Part shown: positions 49,955-59,914 of the stretch, in pieces
How positions within the stretch are numbered: the stretch's first letter is position 1
How the letters are laid out: each line of letters begins with the position of its first letter
DNA from: JAVVHH01 sp965199665
GTDB lineage: Bacteria > Pseudomonadota > Alphaproteobacteria > Acetobacterales > Acetobacteraceae
Direction: 5' to 3'
DNA: 64,000 nucleotides
NCBI GenBank assembly: GCA_965199665.1
Contig: CBDASO010000001.1
Coordinates: forward strand, 372,001-436,000
Position numbers and translations under genes: made by a program
Notes under the pieces: model-generated
What the model was told of the DNA's origin: nothing
Databases searched by the model: none
Seen by the model: only the letters and a program-made list of their open reading frames with translations

Positions 49955-51346
49955 ATGGCGTCGGATCGGACGGAGCAGGCAGAGCGTTCGGGGACCACCC
50001 CCAATCCGCTGCTGGTCCTGGCCGAGCATGCCGCGGGCTGGCGTGGCCGGACGCTGCCGCCTGGGCTGGAACACCATGCCCGCCGCGCCCTGATCGATTG
50101 GGTTGCCGCCCTCCTGCCCGGCTGCCGCCAACCGCCCGTCACGCTGCTGGCCGCCGCGCTGGCGTCCGAGCGCGGCACGGGCGGCGCCATCGCCTACCCG
50201 ACCGGCCACCCGGGCGGCCTCCGGCACGCCGCCCTGCTCAACGGCGTCGCCAGCCACACGGTCGAGTTCGACGACATCCATCGCGACTCCGGCTACCACC
50301 CGGGCAGCCCGGTGATCGCCGCAGCGCTCGCCGCCGCGCAGGACAGGGGCGCGGGCATGGCCGACCTGCTGCGGGCCGTCATCGCCGGCTACGAGGTTTC
50401 GTGCCGCATCGGGCTGGCGGTGCAGCCGAGCCACTACCGCATGTGGCACACCACCGGCACCGTCGGCACGTTCGGCGCCGCCGCCGCAGTAGCCGTGCTG
50501 CTCCGCTGCGACGCCGCGCAGACGGCCCACGCCCTGGCCACGGCGGCGACGATGGCAGGCGGGCTGCAACAGGCCTTCCGCGGCGACGGCATGAGCAAGC
50601 CGCTGCATGCCGGGCACGCCGCGGATGCCGGCACCCTCGCCGCCATGGCCGCCGCCGCCGGCGTGACCGGGGCACTGGACGTGCTGCACGGCCCCGCCGG
50701 CTTCGCGGCGGCGACCAGCGAGGACACCGGCAAGTGGGACCGCGCGCTGGCCGGCCTCGGCAAGGAGTGGGCGATCGCGGCGATCACGATCAAGAACCAT
50801 GGCTGCTGCGGCCACATCTTCCCCGCGCTCGACGCCCTGCTCGCCCTACGCGCCGCGCACCCGTTCGGCCCGGCCGACGTCGAACACATTGCCGTCGCCG
50901 GCTACGGCGCCACCGCGACGGTCTGCGACCGTCCCCACGCCCGCACGGAACCGGATTGCCGCTTCAGCACGCAGTATTGCGTCGCCGCTCTGCTGCATCT
51001 CGGCGGCGTCCGCCTGGCCGCCTTTACGCCCGCCCATCGGGCCGACCCGGCGATGCACGCGACCATGGCCCGCGTGTCGGTCAGCGCCGCCCCCGACCTC
51101 GCCGACGCCTACCCCGCCCGCCGCCCCGCGCGCGTCACGCTCACGCTTCGGGACGGCCGCGTGCTCGAACACTTCCAGCCGACCCGCAAGGGCGACCCGG
51201 ACCTGCCGCTGAGCGACCCGGAGCTGGACGCGAAATTCCTCGAACTCGCCGGCCCCGCCATGCGGGACGACCCGGCGAACCTGCTCGCGGCCCTGCGCAC
51301 CGGCGACGCGCTGCCCGGCGCGATCCCGCTCCGCGGGGCCGCCTGA
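49955..51346 (+). CDS. MmgE/PrpD-family protein
   Basis: A 463-residue dehydratase/isomerase-like enzyme (2-methylcitrate dehydratase, cis-aconitate decarboxylase and iminodisuccinate epimerase belong here). The signature HTVEFDDIHRDSGYHPGSP is near 95-115, followed by TTGTVGTFGAAAAVAVLL and the FKNHGCC-like ITIKNHGCCGHIFPALDAL. ATG at 49955 has a good ribosome site (GGGAGAAA); an in-frame ATG at 49934 does not. First gene of an operon with IclR and a Liv transporter. A role on a di- or tricarboxylic acid is likely. Confidence 0.88.
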   Translation: MASDRTEQAERSGTTPNPLLVLAEHAAGWRGRTLPPGLEHHARRALIDWVAALLPGCRQPPVTLLAAALASERGTGGAIAYPTGHPGGLRHAALLNGVASHTVEFDDIHRDSGYHPGSPVIAAALAAAQDRGAGMADLLRAVIAGYEVSCRIGLAVQPSHYRMWHTTGTVGTFGAAAAVAVLLRCDAAQTAHALATAATMAGGLQQAFRGDGMSKPLHAGHAADAGTLAAMAAAAGVTGALDVLHGPAGFAAATSEDTGKWDRALAGLGKEWAIAAITIKNHGCCGHIFPALDALLALRAAHPFGPADVEHIAVAGYGATATVCDRPHARTEPDCRFSTQYCVAALLHLGGVRLAAFTPAHRADPAMHATMARVSVSAAPDLADAYPARRPARVTLTLRDGRVLEHFQPTRKGDPDLPLSDPELDAKFLELAGPAMRDDPANLLAALRTGDALPGAIPLRGAA

Positions 51347-51349
51347 CCG

Positions 51350-52105
51350 ATGGCGGAGGGCGCCAACCGCACCATCCGGCGCGTCTTCGAGGTGCTGGAC
51401 TACCTCGACGGGCGGAACCGCCCGGTCCGCCTCAAGGACGTCACCGCCGATCTCGGCTACCCCGTCTCCTCGGCCAGCGACGTGCTGAAGAGCCTGGTCG
51501 TGCTGGGCTATCTCAACTTCGACCGCGACACGATGAGCTACACGCTGACCGCGCGCGTCACCACGCTCGGCACCCGCCTGAACGACGCGCTGTGGCAGGA
51601 CCGGCCGCTGATGGCGGCGCTGGAACGGCTGCACGCGCTGACCGGCGGCACCACCGGGCTCGGCGTGCAGAGCGACGTCTACGCGCAGTACATCACCGTC
51701 ATCCACGCCGCCGAACCCGCGAGCTACCAGCTCCGCGCCGGCGCGATCCGTCCGCTGACGCGCTGCGGCATCGGCTGGGCATTGCTGAGCCTGCGCGACG
51801 ACGACGAGATCGAGCGGTTGCGCCGCCGGGTCAATGCCAAGGAGACCGACCCGGCGCAGCAGGTCGGGGCGGAAGCGCTGACCGAAAGCATCCGAACGGT
51901 GCGCCGGCGCGGCTACGCGTTCTCGCGCCACACCTGGCACCCCGGCGTCGGCATCATCGCCATGCCGGTGCCGCACCCGGTGGGCGGACGCTGGTGCGCG
52001 CTGGGTGCGGCCGGGTCGGTTGACGAGCTGGACCGGGCGGAGCGGGCGATCGCGGCCGAGCTGCGCGCCGCCGTGCGCGACCTTTCGCCATCGCGAAAAT
52101 CGTGA
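51350..52105 (+). CDS. IclR-family transcriptional regulator
   Basis: A 251-residue regulator with an N-terminal winged HTH (RRVFEVLDYLDGRNRPVRLK, YPVSSASDVLKSLVVLGYL) and a C-terminal GAF-like effector domain (TGLGVQSDVYAQYITVI, GYAFSRHTWHPGVGIIAMPV). It starts three bases after the PrpD stop and precedes the Liv receptor by 90 bases, so it most likely controls this operon and perhaps the divergent amidohydrolase. Typical effectors are aromatic or small carboxylic acids. Confidence 0.92.
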   Translation: MAEGANRTIRRVFEVLDYLDGRNRPVRLKDVTADLGYPVSSASDVLKSLVVLGYLNFDRDTMSYTLTARVTTLGTRLNDALWQDRPLMAALERLHALTGGTTGLGVQSDVYAQYITVIHAAEPASYQLRAGAIRPLTRCGIGWALLSLRDDDEIERLRRRVNAKETDPAQQVGAEALTESIRTVRRRGYAFSRHTWHPGVGIIAMPVPHPVGGRWCALGAAGSVDELDRAERAIAAELRAAVRDLSPSRKS

Positions 52106-52195
52106 GTGGGCGGTGCAGGGTCTAGGCTCGGCCCCCGCCGTGCGCCTAACCTCGACCAAATGCCGGCGAACCAGGCCGGACAGGGAGGATGCTCG

Positions 52196-53458
52196 ATGAC
52201 CCCAACCCCGATGCGCGCCGTTCTCGCCGCCGCGCTGCTGGCGTTCGCGATGCCCGCGATGGCGGCGGACGCGCCGGCCGAGATCAAGATCGGCACGCTC
52301 TACGCCGGGTCCGGCCAGCTCGCGAGCGCGTCCGTGCCGCTGCACGTGGCGCTGGAATGGTGGGCAGACGGCATCAACAAGAGCGGCGGCGCGTTCGTCA
52401 AAGGCTTCGGCAAGAAGATCCCGGTCCGGCTGGTCTCCTACGACGACCAGAGCTCGCCATCCCTGGCCGCGAACCTGACCAACCAGCTCATCACCCAGGA
52501 CAAGGTCGACATCCTGCTCTCGGACTCGACCTCGGTCATGACCGCGTCCTCCGTGCCGGTGGCGCGCGACCACAAGCAGCTCCTGTTCGACGTGACCGGC
52601 AGCAGCCCCAACTTCTTCTCGCCGGACAACCCCTACATCGTCCTGCTCGGCCTGGCCGCGACCGACCGCTACCCAAAATCGATCGCCGACTTCGTGGGCC
52701 AGATGCCCAAGCTCGGCATCAAGACGGTGGCCCTGCTCTACAACACCGCCGACTACACCGCCTTTCAGGCCGCCGCCGTCCGCAAGGCGGTGCAGGCCAA
52801 CAAGGACCTCAAGCTGGTGTTCGACCGCGGCGTGCCGGCCAACACCACCGACTACACGCTGCTGGTCAACAACGTGGAAGCCGCCAAGCCGGACGCGCTG
52901 CTCGAGTTCGGCTACCCCGCCAACGAGATCGCCTTCCTGCACGCCATGCAGGATAACGGCAGCAAGTTCCCGTTCCTGTTCACCGGCTATGGGCTCACCG
53001 AGCTGACGCTGATGAAGACCAACGGCGTCAGCGACCAGCTCGCTTACAGCTACGCGCTCGCCAGCCCGGCCTTCTACGAGTTCAAGGTCAATTACGGCCT
53101 CGACCTCGACCATTTCCGCGAAGCCTTCGAGCATTGGGTGACGGAGAAGAAGCTGCCGGGCGTCGAGTTCGGCTTCAACGCGCTGGCCGGCTACCAGGCC
53201 GGGCTGGTGATCGAGCGGACGCTGGCAGAGGCGAACAACCTCGAGCAGCTCGAGCTGCGCCGCGCGGTGTTCACCCTTTCCGGCACCATGAACACGCTGG
53301 CCGGCCCGTTCGTGCTCGCGCCGGACGGCTCGCAGAGCGGCGAGATCCTGCCATTGGCGCAGATGGTGCCGGGCACCGATCTGGTCGGGCAGTACAAGCT
53401 CAACATCGTCTGGCCGGAGGATCTGGCGACGGCCAAGCCGGTCTATCCCGCCCCCTGA
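52196..53458 (+). CDS. Branched-chain amino acid-type ABC transporter substrate-binding protein (LivJ-like)
   Basis: Periplasmic receptor of 420 residues. Signal peptide MRAVLAAALLAFAMPAMA, then IKIGTLYAGSGQLASAS. Segments such as TSVMTASSVPVARDHKQLLF and NTTDYTLLVNNVEAAKPDAL fit the HAAT family. GGGAGG precedes the ATG. It belongs to the complete LivHMGF set that follows, unlike the three orphan paralogues elsewhere in the window, to which it is only distantly similar. The ligand is probably an organic or aromatic acid used by the CoA-dependent enzymes downstream; this is inferred. Confidence 0.9.
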   Translation: MTPTPMRAVLAAALLAFAMPAMAADAPAEIKIGTLYAGSGQLASASVPLHVALEWWADGINKSGGAFVKGFGKKIPVRLVSYDDQSSPSLAANLTNQLITQDKVDILLSDSTSVMTASSVPVARDHKQLLFDVTGSSPNFFSPDNPYIVLLGLAATDRYPKSIADFVGQMPKLGIKTVALLYNTADYTAFQAAAVRKAVQANKDLKLVFDRGVPANTTDYTLLVNNVEAAKPDALLEFGYPANEIAFLHAMQDNGSKFPFLFTGYGLTELTLMKTNGVSDQLAYSYALASPAFYEFKVNYGLDLDHFREAFEHWVTEKKLPGVEFGFNALAGYQAGLVIERTLAEANNLEQLELRRAVFTLSGTMNTLAGPFVLAPDGSQSGEILPLAQMVPGTDLVGQYKLNIVWPEDLATAKPVYPAP

Positions 53459-53461
53459 TCG

Positions 53462-54337
53462 ATGCTCGCCTACGCGCTCGCCACGGGGGTCATCTTCGGG
53501 CTGTATTACGCGCTGGTCGGCGTGGGCATGAACCTGGTGTTCGGGGTCATGCGCATCGTCAACCTGGCGCATGGCGACTTCATCATGCTGGGCGCGTTCG
53601 CCGCGTTCTGGCTGTTGCGCGGGCTGGGGCTGCCAGCGCCGGTGGTGGTGGCGATCAGCTTCGTCGCGTTCTTCCTCCTCGCGCTGCCGCTCTACTACCT
53701 GCTGGTGCCGCGGCTGTTCCGGTCGCGGGAGCCGGAGATGCTGTCGTTGATCCTGTTCTTCGGGCTTAGCCAGGTCATCGAAGCGCTGGTCTCGACCTTG
53801 TTCGGCAACACGGAGCGGTCCATCCCGAGCCGGCTGCTCGGCGGCGGCCCGGTGCCGCTGCTGGGCCAGACCATCCCCTATGCCTGGGCCTATACCGGCT
53901 GCGTCTCCGTGCTCATGCTCGTCGGCGTCTACATCTACCTGTATCGCACTCGGCTCGGCCGGCAGACGCGGGCGATCATGGCGCAGCGTGAGGAAGCGCT
54001 GGCGATCGGCATCGACATCCATTGTATCTCGGCGGTCGCGTTCGGCGTCGGCGCCGGGCTGGCGGCCGTGGCGGGCGTGTTCGCGCCGTTCATGCTGGGC
54101 AGCTTCACCCCGTCGCTCGGCATCCCGCTGGACCTCACCGCCTTTGCCGTCATCATCATCGGCTCGCTCGGCAACCCGCTCGGCACCGTGCTGGGCGGGA
54201 TCATCTTCGGGGTCTCGCTCATGCTGATGCGGACCTATCTGAGCTCGTTTGCGGACCTTCTGCCCAACCTGGTGCTGATCGGCGTGCTGCTGGTCAAACC
54301 GACCGGGCTGCTCGGCCGCAAGGTGCGTCATGCGTAG
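53462..54337 (+). CDS. livH: Branched-chain amino acid-type ABC transporter permease LivH
   Basis: A 291-residue inner-membrane permease with about eight hydrophobic segments. GLYYALVGVGMNLVFGVMRI and VNLAHGDFIMLGAFAAFWLL are the classic LivH N-terminal motifs; the cytoplasmic loop RQTRAIMAQREEALAIGI contacts the ATPase. It starts three bases after the receptor stop and overlaps livM by eight bases. Confidence 0.92.
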   Translation: MLAYALATGVIFGLYYALVGVGMNLVFGVMRIVNLAHGDFIMLGAFAAFWLLRGLGLPAPVVVAISFVAFFLLALPLYYLLVPRLFRSREPEMLSLILFFGLSQVIEALVSTLFGNTERSIPSRLLGGGPVPLLGQTIPYAWAYTGCVSVLMLVGVYIYLYRTRLGRQTRAIMAQREEALAIGIDIHCISAVAFGVGAGLAAVAGVFAPFMLGSFTPSLGIPLDLTAFAVIIIGSLGNPLGTVLGGIIFGVSLMLMRTYLSSFADLLPNLVLIGVLLVKPTGLLGRKVRHA

Positions 54338-55256
54338 GGCGTTCGCGCGCGACGTGCTGCTCGTGATCGTGCCGGTGCTGGCGTTGTTCGCCGCCCTGCC
54401 GTTCGTCTACGATAACGGGCTGCTGCTGCTGAACTTCGTGGTGTTCCTGGTGCTGGCCCAAGGGCTGAACCTCACCTACGGCTTCTGCGGCTACCTGCCG
54501 TTCGGCTATGTCGGCTTCTTCGGTGCCGGCGCCTACGGCTTCGCCACGCTGGTCATGCTGGTGCAGGCGCCGCCCGGGCTGGCCATCCTTGGCGGCGGCG
54601 TGGCGGCGGTGCTGGTCGGGCTGCTGCTGGCGCCCTTGCTGCGGCTGCAGGGCGCCTATTTCGGCCTGGCTAGCCTGGCCGCGGCACAGGTGCTGCTGCA
54701 CCTCATCGGCAATCCGAGCCTCGGCGACGTGACCGGCGGGCCCTATGGCGTGCGCCTCTCCACCCCGTATGCGCCGACCACGACCTACGTGCTGGCGCTC
54801 GGCGTGCTGACGCTGACGATGGGGCTGGTGGCGTTCCTGCGGCACTCGCGCTTCGGGCTGCAGTTACAAGCCGCGCGGGACAACCCGATCGCCGCCGCCA
54901 TGGCCGGGATCGACATCGTGCGCGGGCGCTTGCTGGTCTGGCTGGCGAGCGCGGCGGCGGCCGGACTGATCGGCGCGATCTTCGCCTGGCGGGCGTCGAC
55001 CTTCTTCCCCGAAGCGGTGTTCGACCTGAACTTCAGCATCTTCGCCATCGTGTTCACCCTGTTCGGCGGCGCCGGCACCCTGGCGGGGCCGGTGATCGGC
55101 GTGCTGCTGCTGTATGGGCTCTACAACCTGATCGGCGTGTCGGCGCCGCAGTGTTTCCAGCTGGGATTCGGCGTGCTGATCATGGCGCTGGTGCTGTTTT
55201 TCCCCGAAGGCCTGGCCGCCCTGCCCCGCCAACTCCGGAGGCTGCGGCATGGCTGA
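54330..55256 (+). CDS. livM: Branched-chain amino acid-type ABC transporter permease LivM
   Basis: A 308-residue permease. It has GLNLTYGFCGYLPFGYVGFF, the LivM family motif, and RFGLQLQAARDNPIAAAMAG as cytoplasmic loop. Eight or nine hydrophobic segments are visible. Overlaps livH at the start and livG at the end, so the transport genes form a single coupled unit. Confidence 0.92.
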   Translation: MRRAFARDVLLVIVPVLALFAALPFVYDNGLLLLNFVVFLVLAQGLNLTYGFCGYLPFGYVGFFGAGAYGFATLVMLVQAPPGLAILGGGVAAVLVGLLLAPLLRLQGAYFGLASLAAAQVLLHLIGNPSLGDVTGGPYGVRLSTPYAPTTTYVLALGVLTLTMGLVAFLRHSRFGLQLQAARDNPIAAAMAGIDIVRGRLLVWLASAAAAGLIGAIFAWRASTFFPEAVFDLNFSIFAIVFTLFGGAGTLAGPVIGVLLLYGLYNLIGVSAPQCFQLGFGVLIMALVLFFPEGLAALPRQLRRLRHG

Positions 55257-55964
55257 GCCGCCCCTCCTCGCCGCGACCGGCATCGTCAAGCGATTTGGCG
55301 GCTTCCAGGCGCTGGGCGGGATCGACCTGGAGGTTCGCGCCGGCGAGATCGTCGGGCTGATCGGGCCCAACGGATCCGGCAAGACGACGCTGATCAACGT
55401 GGTGAGCGGCCTGCTGCTCGCCGATGCGGGCGAGGTGACGGTGGCGGGTGCGTCCGTCGCGGCGCTGCCGGCGCATCGTCGGGCGGCGCGCGGCATCAAC
55501 CGGACGTTCCAGGTGCCCAAGCCGTTCGCGAGCCTCACCGTGCGGCAGAACCTGGAAGTCGCCGTGCAGGCGTCCGGCGAAGCCGCCGACCTCGACGCGC
55601 TGCTCGACTCCGTGGAGCTCGGCTCCGCCCGGCACCGCCGCGCCGGCGAGCTGACCAGCGTGCAGCAGAAGATGCTGGACCTCGCCCGCGCCCTGGCGAC
55701 GCGGCCCCGCCTGCTGCTGGTCGACGAGCTCGCCTGCGGCCTCAATCCAACCGAACTCGAGCGCATCGCCGCCCGCCTGCGCGCGCTGGCGGAGGAGGGC
55801 ATGGGGCTGGTGGTGGTCGAGCACCTCATGTCGTTCATCGACCGCATCACCCACCGCGTGGTGGTGATGAACGCCGGCAAGGCGATCTTCCGCGGCGCCA
55901 TGCGCGACGCGGTGCAAGACCCCGACGTCGTCGAAGTGTTCCTGGGCGCGCCGGAGCCCGCGGC

Positions 55965-55968
<4 letters not shown>
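55249..55968 (+). CDS. livG: Branched-chain amino acid-type ABC transporter ATP-binding protein LivG, variant signature
   Basis: A 239-residue ATPase. Walker A GPNGSGKTTLI is intact and the family-specific ARGINRTFQVPKPFASLTV is present. The signature, normally LSYGQQR, reads ELTSVQQKMLDLARAL, with no LSxGQ core. Walker B is LLLVDELACGLNP, with Leu in place of the usual Pro after the catalytic Glu. Both deviations lie at the nucleotide sandwich. Partner LivF (55965) keeps a canonical signature, so one composite ATP site may be degenerate. Overlaps livF by four bases. Confidence 0.88.
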
Positions 55969-56672
<704 letters not shown>

Positions 56673-56674
56673 CC

Positions 56675-57832
56675 ATGCAGCCGCTCGCCAAGCTTCCACT
56701 CGAGGGCATCACCGTCGTCGAGATCGCACAAAACCTGGCCGGCCCCTACGCGGCCGAGATCCTGGGGACGCTCGGCGCCGACGTGATCAAGGTCGAGCGA
56801 CCCGGCGGCGACGACGCCCGCGGCTGGGGTCCGCCCTTCACCAACGGCGCCGGCACCACCTTCCATGCCGTGAACCGCAACAAGCGCGTCGTCACCCTCG
56901 ACCTCAAGCAGCCGGCGGACTGCGACCGGCTGCGCGCCCTGATCGCGGATGCCGACGTGCTGGTGCAGAATCTCCGCCCCGGCGCGCTGGACGCGCTGGG
57001 CTTCGACGCGGCGAGCCTGCGCGCCACCCATCCCCGGCTGGTGTATTGCTCGCTCTGGGCGTTCGGCGCCGTGGGCCCGATGCGGCTGGAGCCGGGCTAC
57101 GAGCCGATGGTGCAGGCCTTCTCCGGCCTGTTCGGGCTCAATGGCTGCGCCGACGGGCCGCCGTCCCGCGTCGGCGTGCAGGTGCTGGACCTCGGCTCCG
57201 GCCTGTGGGCGGCGCTGGGCTGCATCGCCGCGCTGTTCCGCCGGGTGCAGACCGGCGAGGGCGCGGTGGTGGACGCCTCGTTGCTGGAAACCGCGCTGGG
57301 CTGGATGAGCGTGCCGTTCGCCGCCTTCTCGCAAAGCGGTGTGGTGCCGACGCGCGACCGCACCGGCAACCCCAAGGTGGTCGTGTTCGGCGCGCTGCCG
57401 ACTGCGGACCGGGAGTTGGTGGTCGCCGCCGCCAACGATCGGCTGTTCGCCAAACTGGCGACGGTGCTCGGCCGGCCGGAATGGGCGAGCGAGCCGCGCT
57501 ACCGGACCAATGCGGACCGGGTCGCCCACAAGGACGAGATCATGGACGCCTGCGGCGCCATCATGGTGCAGGAGTCGTCCGCCCATTGGGCCGAGCGGTT
57601 CCGCACCGCGGGCGTGCCGTTCGCGCCCATCAATGACCTGAGCGCCCTGCTGACCGACCCGCAGGTCGCCGCCCTTGGCATGCTGCAGACAGTGCCGGGG
57701 CTCGACATCCAGACGATCGGCCTGCCCCTCAGCTTCGACGGCGTCCGCCCGCCCATGCGCACGGCCGCACCGCCGCTGGCGCCCCTCGATGGTCAGCCCC
57801 TCGATGGTCAGGCCCGTGACGTTCAGCCCTGA
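56675..57832 (+). CDS. CaiB/BaiF (family III) CoA transferase
   Basis: A 385-residue enzyme that moves CoA between carboxylic acids. The N-terminal half has VVEIAQNLAGPYAAEILGTL and ADVIKVERPGGDDARGWGPP, then NRNKRVVTLDLKQPAD, the family core. The catalytic Asp is probably in VGVQVLDLGSGLWAAL (near 170). The C-terminus, PLDGQPLDGQARDVQP, contains a perfect tandem duplication of 15 bases. Located directly after livF, it should activate the acid imported by the Liv system. Confidence 0.9.
   Translation: MQPLAKLPLEGITVVEIAQNLAGPYAAEILGTLGADVIKVERPGGDDARGWGPPFTNGAGTTFHAVNRNKRVVTLDLKQPADCDRLRALIADADVLVQNLRPGALDALGFDAASLRATHPRLVYCSLWAFGAVGPMRLEPGYEPMVQAFSGLFGLNGCADGPPSRVGVQVLDLGSGLWAALGCIAALFRRVQTGEGAVVDASLLETALGWMSVPFAAFSQSGVVPTRDRTGNPKVVVFGALPTADRELVVAAANDRLFAKLATVLGRPEWASEPRYRTNADRVAHKDEIMDACGAIMVQESSAHWAERFRTAGVPFAPINDLSALLTDPQVAALGMLQTVPGLDIQTIGLPLSFDGVRPPMRTAAPPLAPLDGQPLDGQARDVQP
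57782..57811 (+). repeat. Perfect 15-base tandem duplication
   Basis: CCCCTCGATGGTCAG occurs at 57782-57796 and again at 57797-57811. It encodes the repeated PLDGQ at the end of the CoA transferase. In the overlapping frame it supplies two ATG codons (57789, 57804) ahead of the SDR gene, so it may influence where that gene starts. Recent slippage is the simplest origin. Confidence 0.9.
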
Positions 57833-58667
57833 CCTGCTCGCCGGCCGGCACGCCCTGGTCACCGGCGGCGGCACCGGCCTCGGCCGCGCCATCGGCGAGC
57901 GGTACTTGGCGCTCGGCGCGTCCCTGGTGATCTGCGGCCGCCGGGTCCCGGTGCTGGAGCAGACCGCCGCGGACATGCGCGCCGCCCGACCCGGCGCCGA
58001 CGTCACGGCGATCGGCTGCGACATCCGGGACCCCGCCGCCGTGGAGGCGATGCTGGACACGATCTGGCAGCGTCGTCCGCTCGACATCCTCGTCAACAAC
58101 GCGGCCGGCAACTTCCTGGCGCAGAGCCACCGCCTGTCCGTCCGCGCCGTCGATGCCGTGCTCGGCATCGTGCTGCACGGGTCCGCCTACTGCACGCTGG
58201 GCTGCGGCCGGCGCTGGATCGCGGCGGGGCGGGGCGGGACGGTGCTGTCGATCCTGACCTTATCGGCGCTGTCCGGCGCCGCCTTCACCGTGCCATCCGC
58301 CATGGCAAAGGCCGGCGTGCTGGCGATGACGCGTTCGCTGGCGCTGGAATGGGGGCCGCACGGCATCCGCTGCAATGCGATCGCGCCCGGGCAATTTCCG
58401 ACGGCCGGCGCGGCCGCCGGGCTATCCCCCGCCGCCTTGGGCAAACCGGCGCCGGAACGCATGGTCCCGCTCGGCCGGGTCGGCGAACACCGGGAGCTGA
58501 CGGATGCTTGCAGCTTCCTGGTATCCGACCTCGCCTCCTACGTCACCGGGGCATGCTTGGCCGTCGATGGCGGCAAACGCTTCCTGTCCGGCGCCGCACA
58601 GAACGACACCGCCACCCTGCTCGGCTGGAGCGACGCCCAATGGGATGCGCTGCGAGCCCCGCGCTGA
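57816..58667 (+). CDS. SDR-family oxidoreductase, 2,4-dienoyl-CoA reductase-like, lacking the usual Tyr
   Basis: A 283-residue SDR. The cofactor site VTGGGTGLGRAIGERYLALG and NNAAGNFLAQ closely follow the peroxisomal/bacterial 2,4-dienoyl-CoA reductase group, as does PSAMAKAGVLAMTRSLALEW. In that group the Tyr lies in a stretch like YAWTG; here the matching segment is LTLSALSGAAFT with no Tyr. GTG at 57816 gives the familiar TFSPDLLAGRHALVTGG start; ATGs at 57789 and 57804 are alternatives. It overlaps the CoA transferase gene and may reduce an acyl-CoA made by it. Confidence 0.82.
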   Translation: MTFSPDLLAGRHALVTGGGTGLGRAIGERYLALGASLVICGRRVPVLEQTAADMRAARPGADVTAIGCDIRDPAAVEAMLDTIWQRRPLDILVNNAAGNFLAQSHRLSVRAVDAVLGIVLHGSAYCTLGCGRRWIAAGRGGTVLSILTLSALSGAAFTVPSAMAKAGVLAMTRSLALEWGPHGIRCNAIAPGQFPTAGAAAGLSPAALGKPAPERMVPLGRVGEHRELTDACSFLVSDLASYVTGACLAVDGGKRFLSGAAQNDTATLLGWSDAQWDALRAPR

Positions 58668-58788
58668 GGCGGCGCTACCGGCAGCGTCGTCGAACGGGCC
58701 GCCGATGGCGGGCGTGACGTCCGGGCGGACCGGGGTAGAGTTGTTTCGATAGCGCGGCGCCCCGCGCCATGTACAAGGGAATGCCGCC

Positions 58789-59895
58789 TTGCCCGACACG
58801 CCGTCTCGTTCGACCCCGCCTCGTTCCACGCCGCCTGCCTCGTCGCTGCCCGCCTCGTCGCGGCCTGCCTCGCCGCTGGCCGGCCTGGCCGTCATCGCCG
58901 TTGTCGCCGGCGGCCTTGCCGGCGCCTTCGCGTATGCCGCGGGCTGGCTGTCGCCGCAGCGCCTGACCCCGGCGGAGGTGGTCGACGCGCTGGCCCCGCC
59001 CGGCGGTCCGGCGCTGGGGCATCGCCGCAACCACGCCAAGGGGCTGTGCTTCACCGGCACGTTCGAGGCGTCGGGCGCCGGGTCGGCCCTGTCGCGCGCG
59101 AGCCTGCTGGCGGCCGGCGCCTACCCGGTGGTCGGGCGCTTCAACCTCGCCGGCCCCGACCCCACCGCGGGCGACGATACCGGGCGGGTGCGCGGCCTGT
59201 CCTTGCAGATCAAGGGGCCCGGCGGCGCGGAATGGCGCACCGCCATGATCATCCCGCCCGTCTTTCCCGTCGCGACGCCGGCCGCCTTCTACGCGCTGTT
59301 GATCGCGTCCGCCAGCAAGGACGCGGGCGCCATGCCGGCCTTTGCCGCCGCGCACCCGGAGATCGCGGGCTTCGGCCAATGGGCCAAGACCGCGCCCTGG
59401 ACCCCCTCCTACGCGCAGAACCAGTTCAACAGCCTCAACAGCTTTCGCGCCACCGCGGCCGATGGCCGGGTCAGCACGGTGCGCTGGTCGGTGGTTCCCA
59501 CCGTGCCGGTCGAGAGCGTCGAGCCGGCCGAGCTGGCGGCCCGCGGCCCCAACGCGCTGGACGACGAGTTGCGCACCCGCCTGGCCGCTGGCCCGGTCCG
59601 CTACACCCTGCGCTTCACCGTTGCCGAGCCCGGCGACCCCACCGCCGACCCTTCCGCCGCCTGGCCTGCGAGCCGCCGCACCGTTGATGCCGGCACGCTG
59701 GTCGTGCAGCGCCTGGAGCCGGAGGCGGACGGGCCGTGCCGCGACATCAATTACGACCCCACCGTGCTGCCGGAGGGCATGTCGACCAGCGACGACCCGT
59801 TCCCTGCCGCCCGCTCGGCCGCCTACGCCGTGTCCTACGACCGGCGCACGGCCGAGGCCGACCACTATCCCGCCACCCCGACCGCCTCCCGCTGA
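58789..59895 (+). CDS. Catalase-related haem peroxidase (SrpA/KatA-like), membrane-anchored
   Basis: A 368-residue member of the mini-catalase group, shorter than catalase (about 480+). The start is TTG with AAGGGAA upstream. After a Ser/Pro-rich start, LAGLAVIAVVAGGLAGAFAY forms a membrane anchor or uncleaved signal, placing the haem domain in the periplasm. The distal His is in RRNHAKGLCFTG, RVRGLSLQIKGPGG is a core strand, and the proximal haem Tyr is expected in RSAAYAVSYDRR. INYDPTVLPEGMSTSDDP is typical of the group. The cytochrome b561 gene follows after 19 bases, so electrons from quinol may feed peroxide reduction. Confidence 0.9.
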   Translation: MPDTPSRSTPPRSTPPASSLPASSRPASPLAGLAVIAVVAGGLAGAFAYAAGWLSPQRLTPAEVVDALAPPGGPALGHRRNHAKGLCFTGTFEASGAGSALSRASLLAAGAYPVVGRFNLAGPDPTAGDDTGRVRGLSLQIKGPGGAEWRTAMIIPPVFPVATPAAFYALLIASASKDAGAMPAFAAAHPEIAGFGQWAKTAPWTPSYAQNQFNSLNSFRATAADGRVSTVRWSVVPTVPVESVEPAELAARGPNALDDELRTRLAAGPVRYTLRFTVAEPGDPTADPSAAWPASRRTVDAGTLVVQRLEPEADGPCRDINYDPTVLPEGMSTSDDPFPAARSAAYAVSYDRRTAEADHYPATPTASR

Positions 59896-59914
59896 ACGGG
59901 AACGGAGCCCGGCC

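Noticed and set aside
50846..54331. Very long minus-strand ORF (over 1100 codons)
   Set aside because: It runs antisense through PrpD, IclR, the Liv receptor and livH, all with strong homology. Its Arg/Gln/Gly/His-rich composition is typical of antisense frames in GC-rich DNA.
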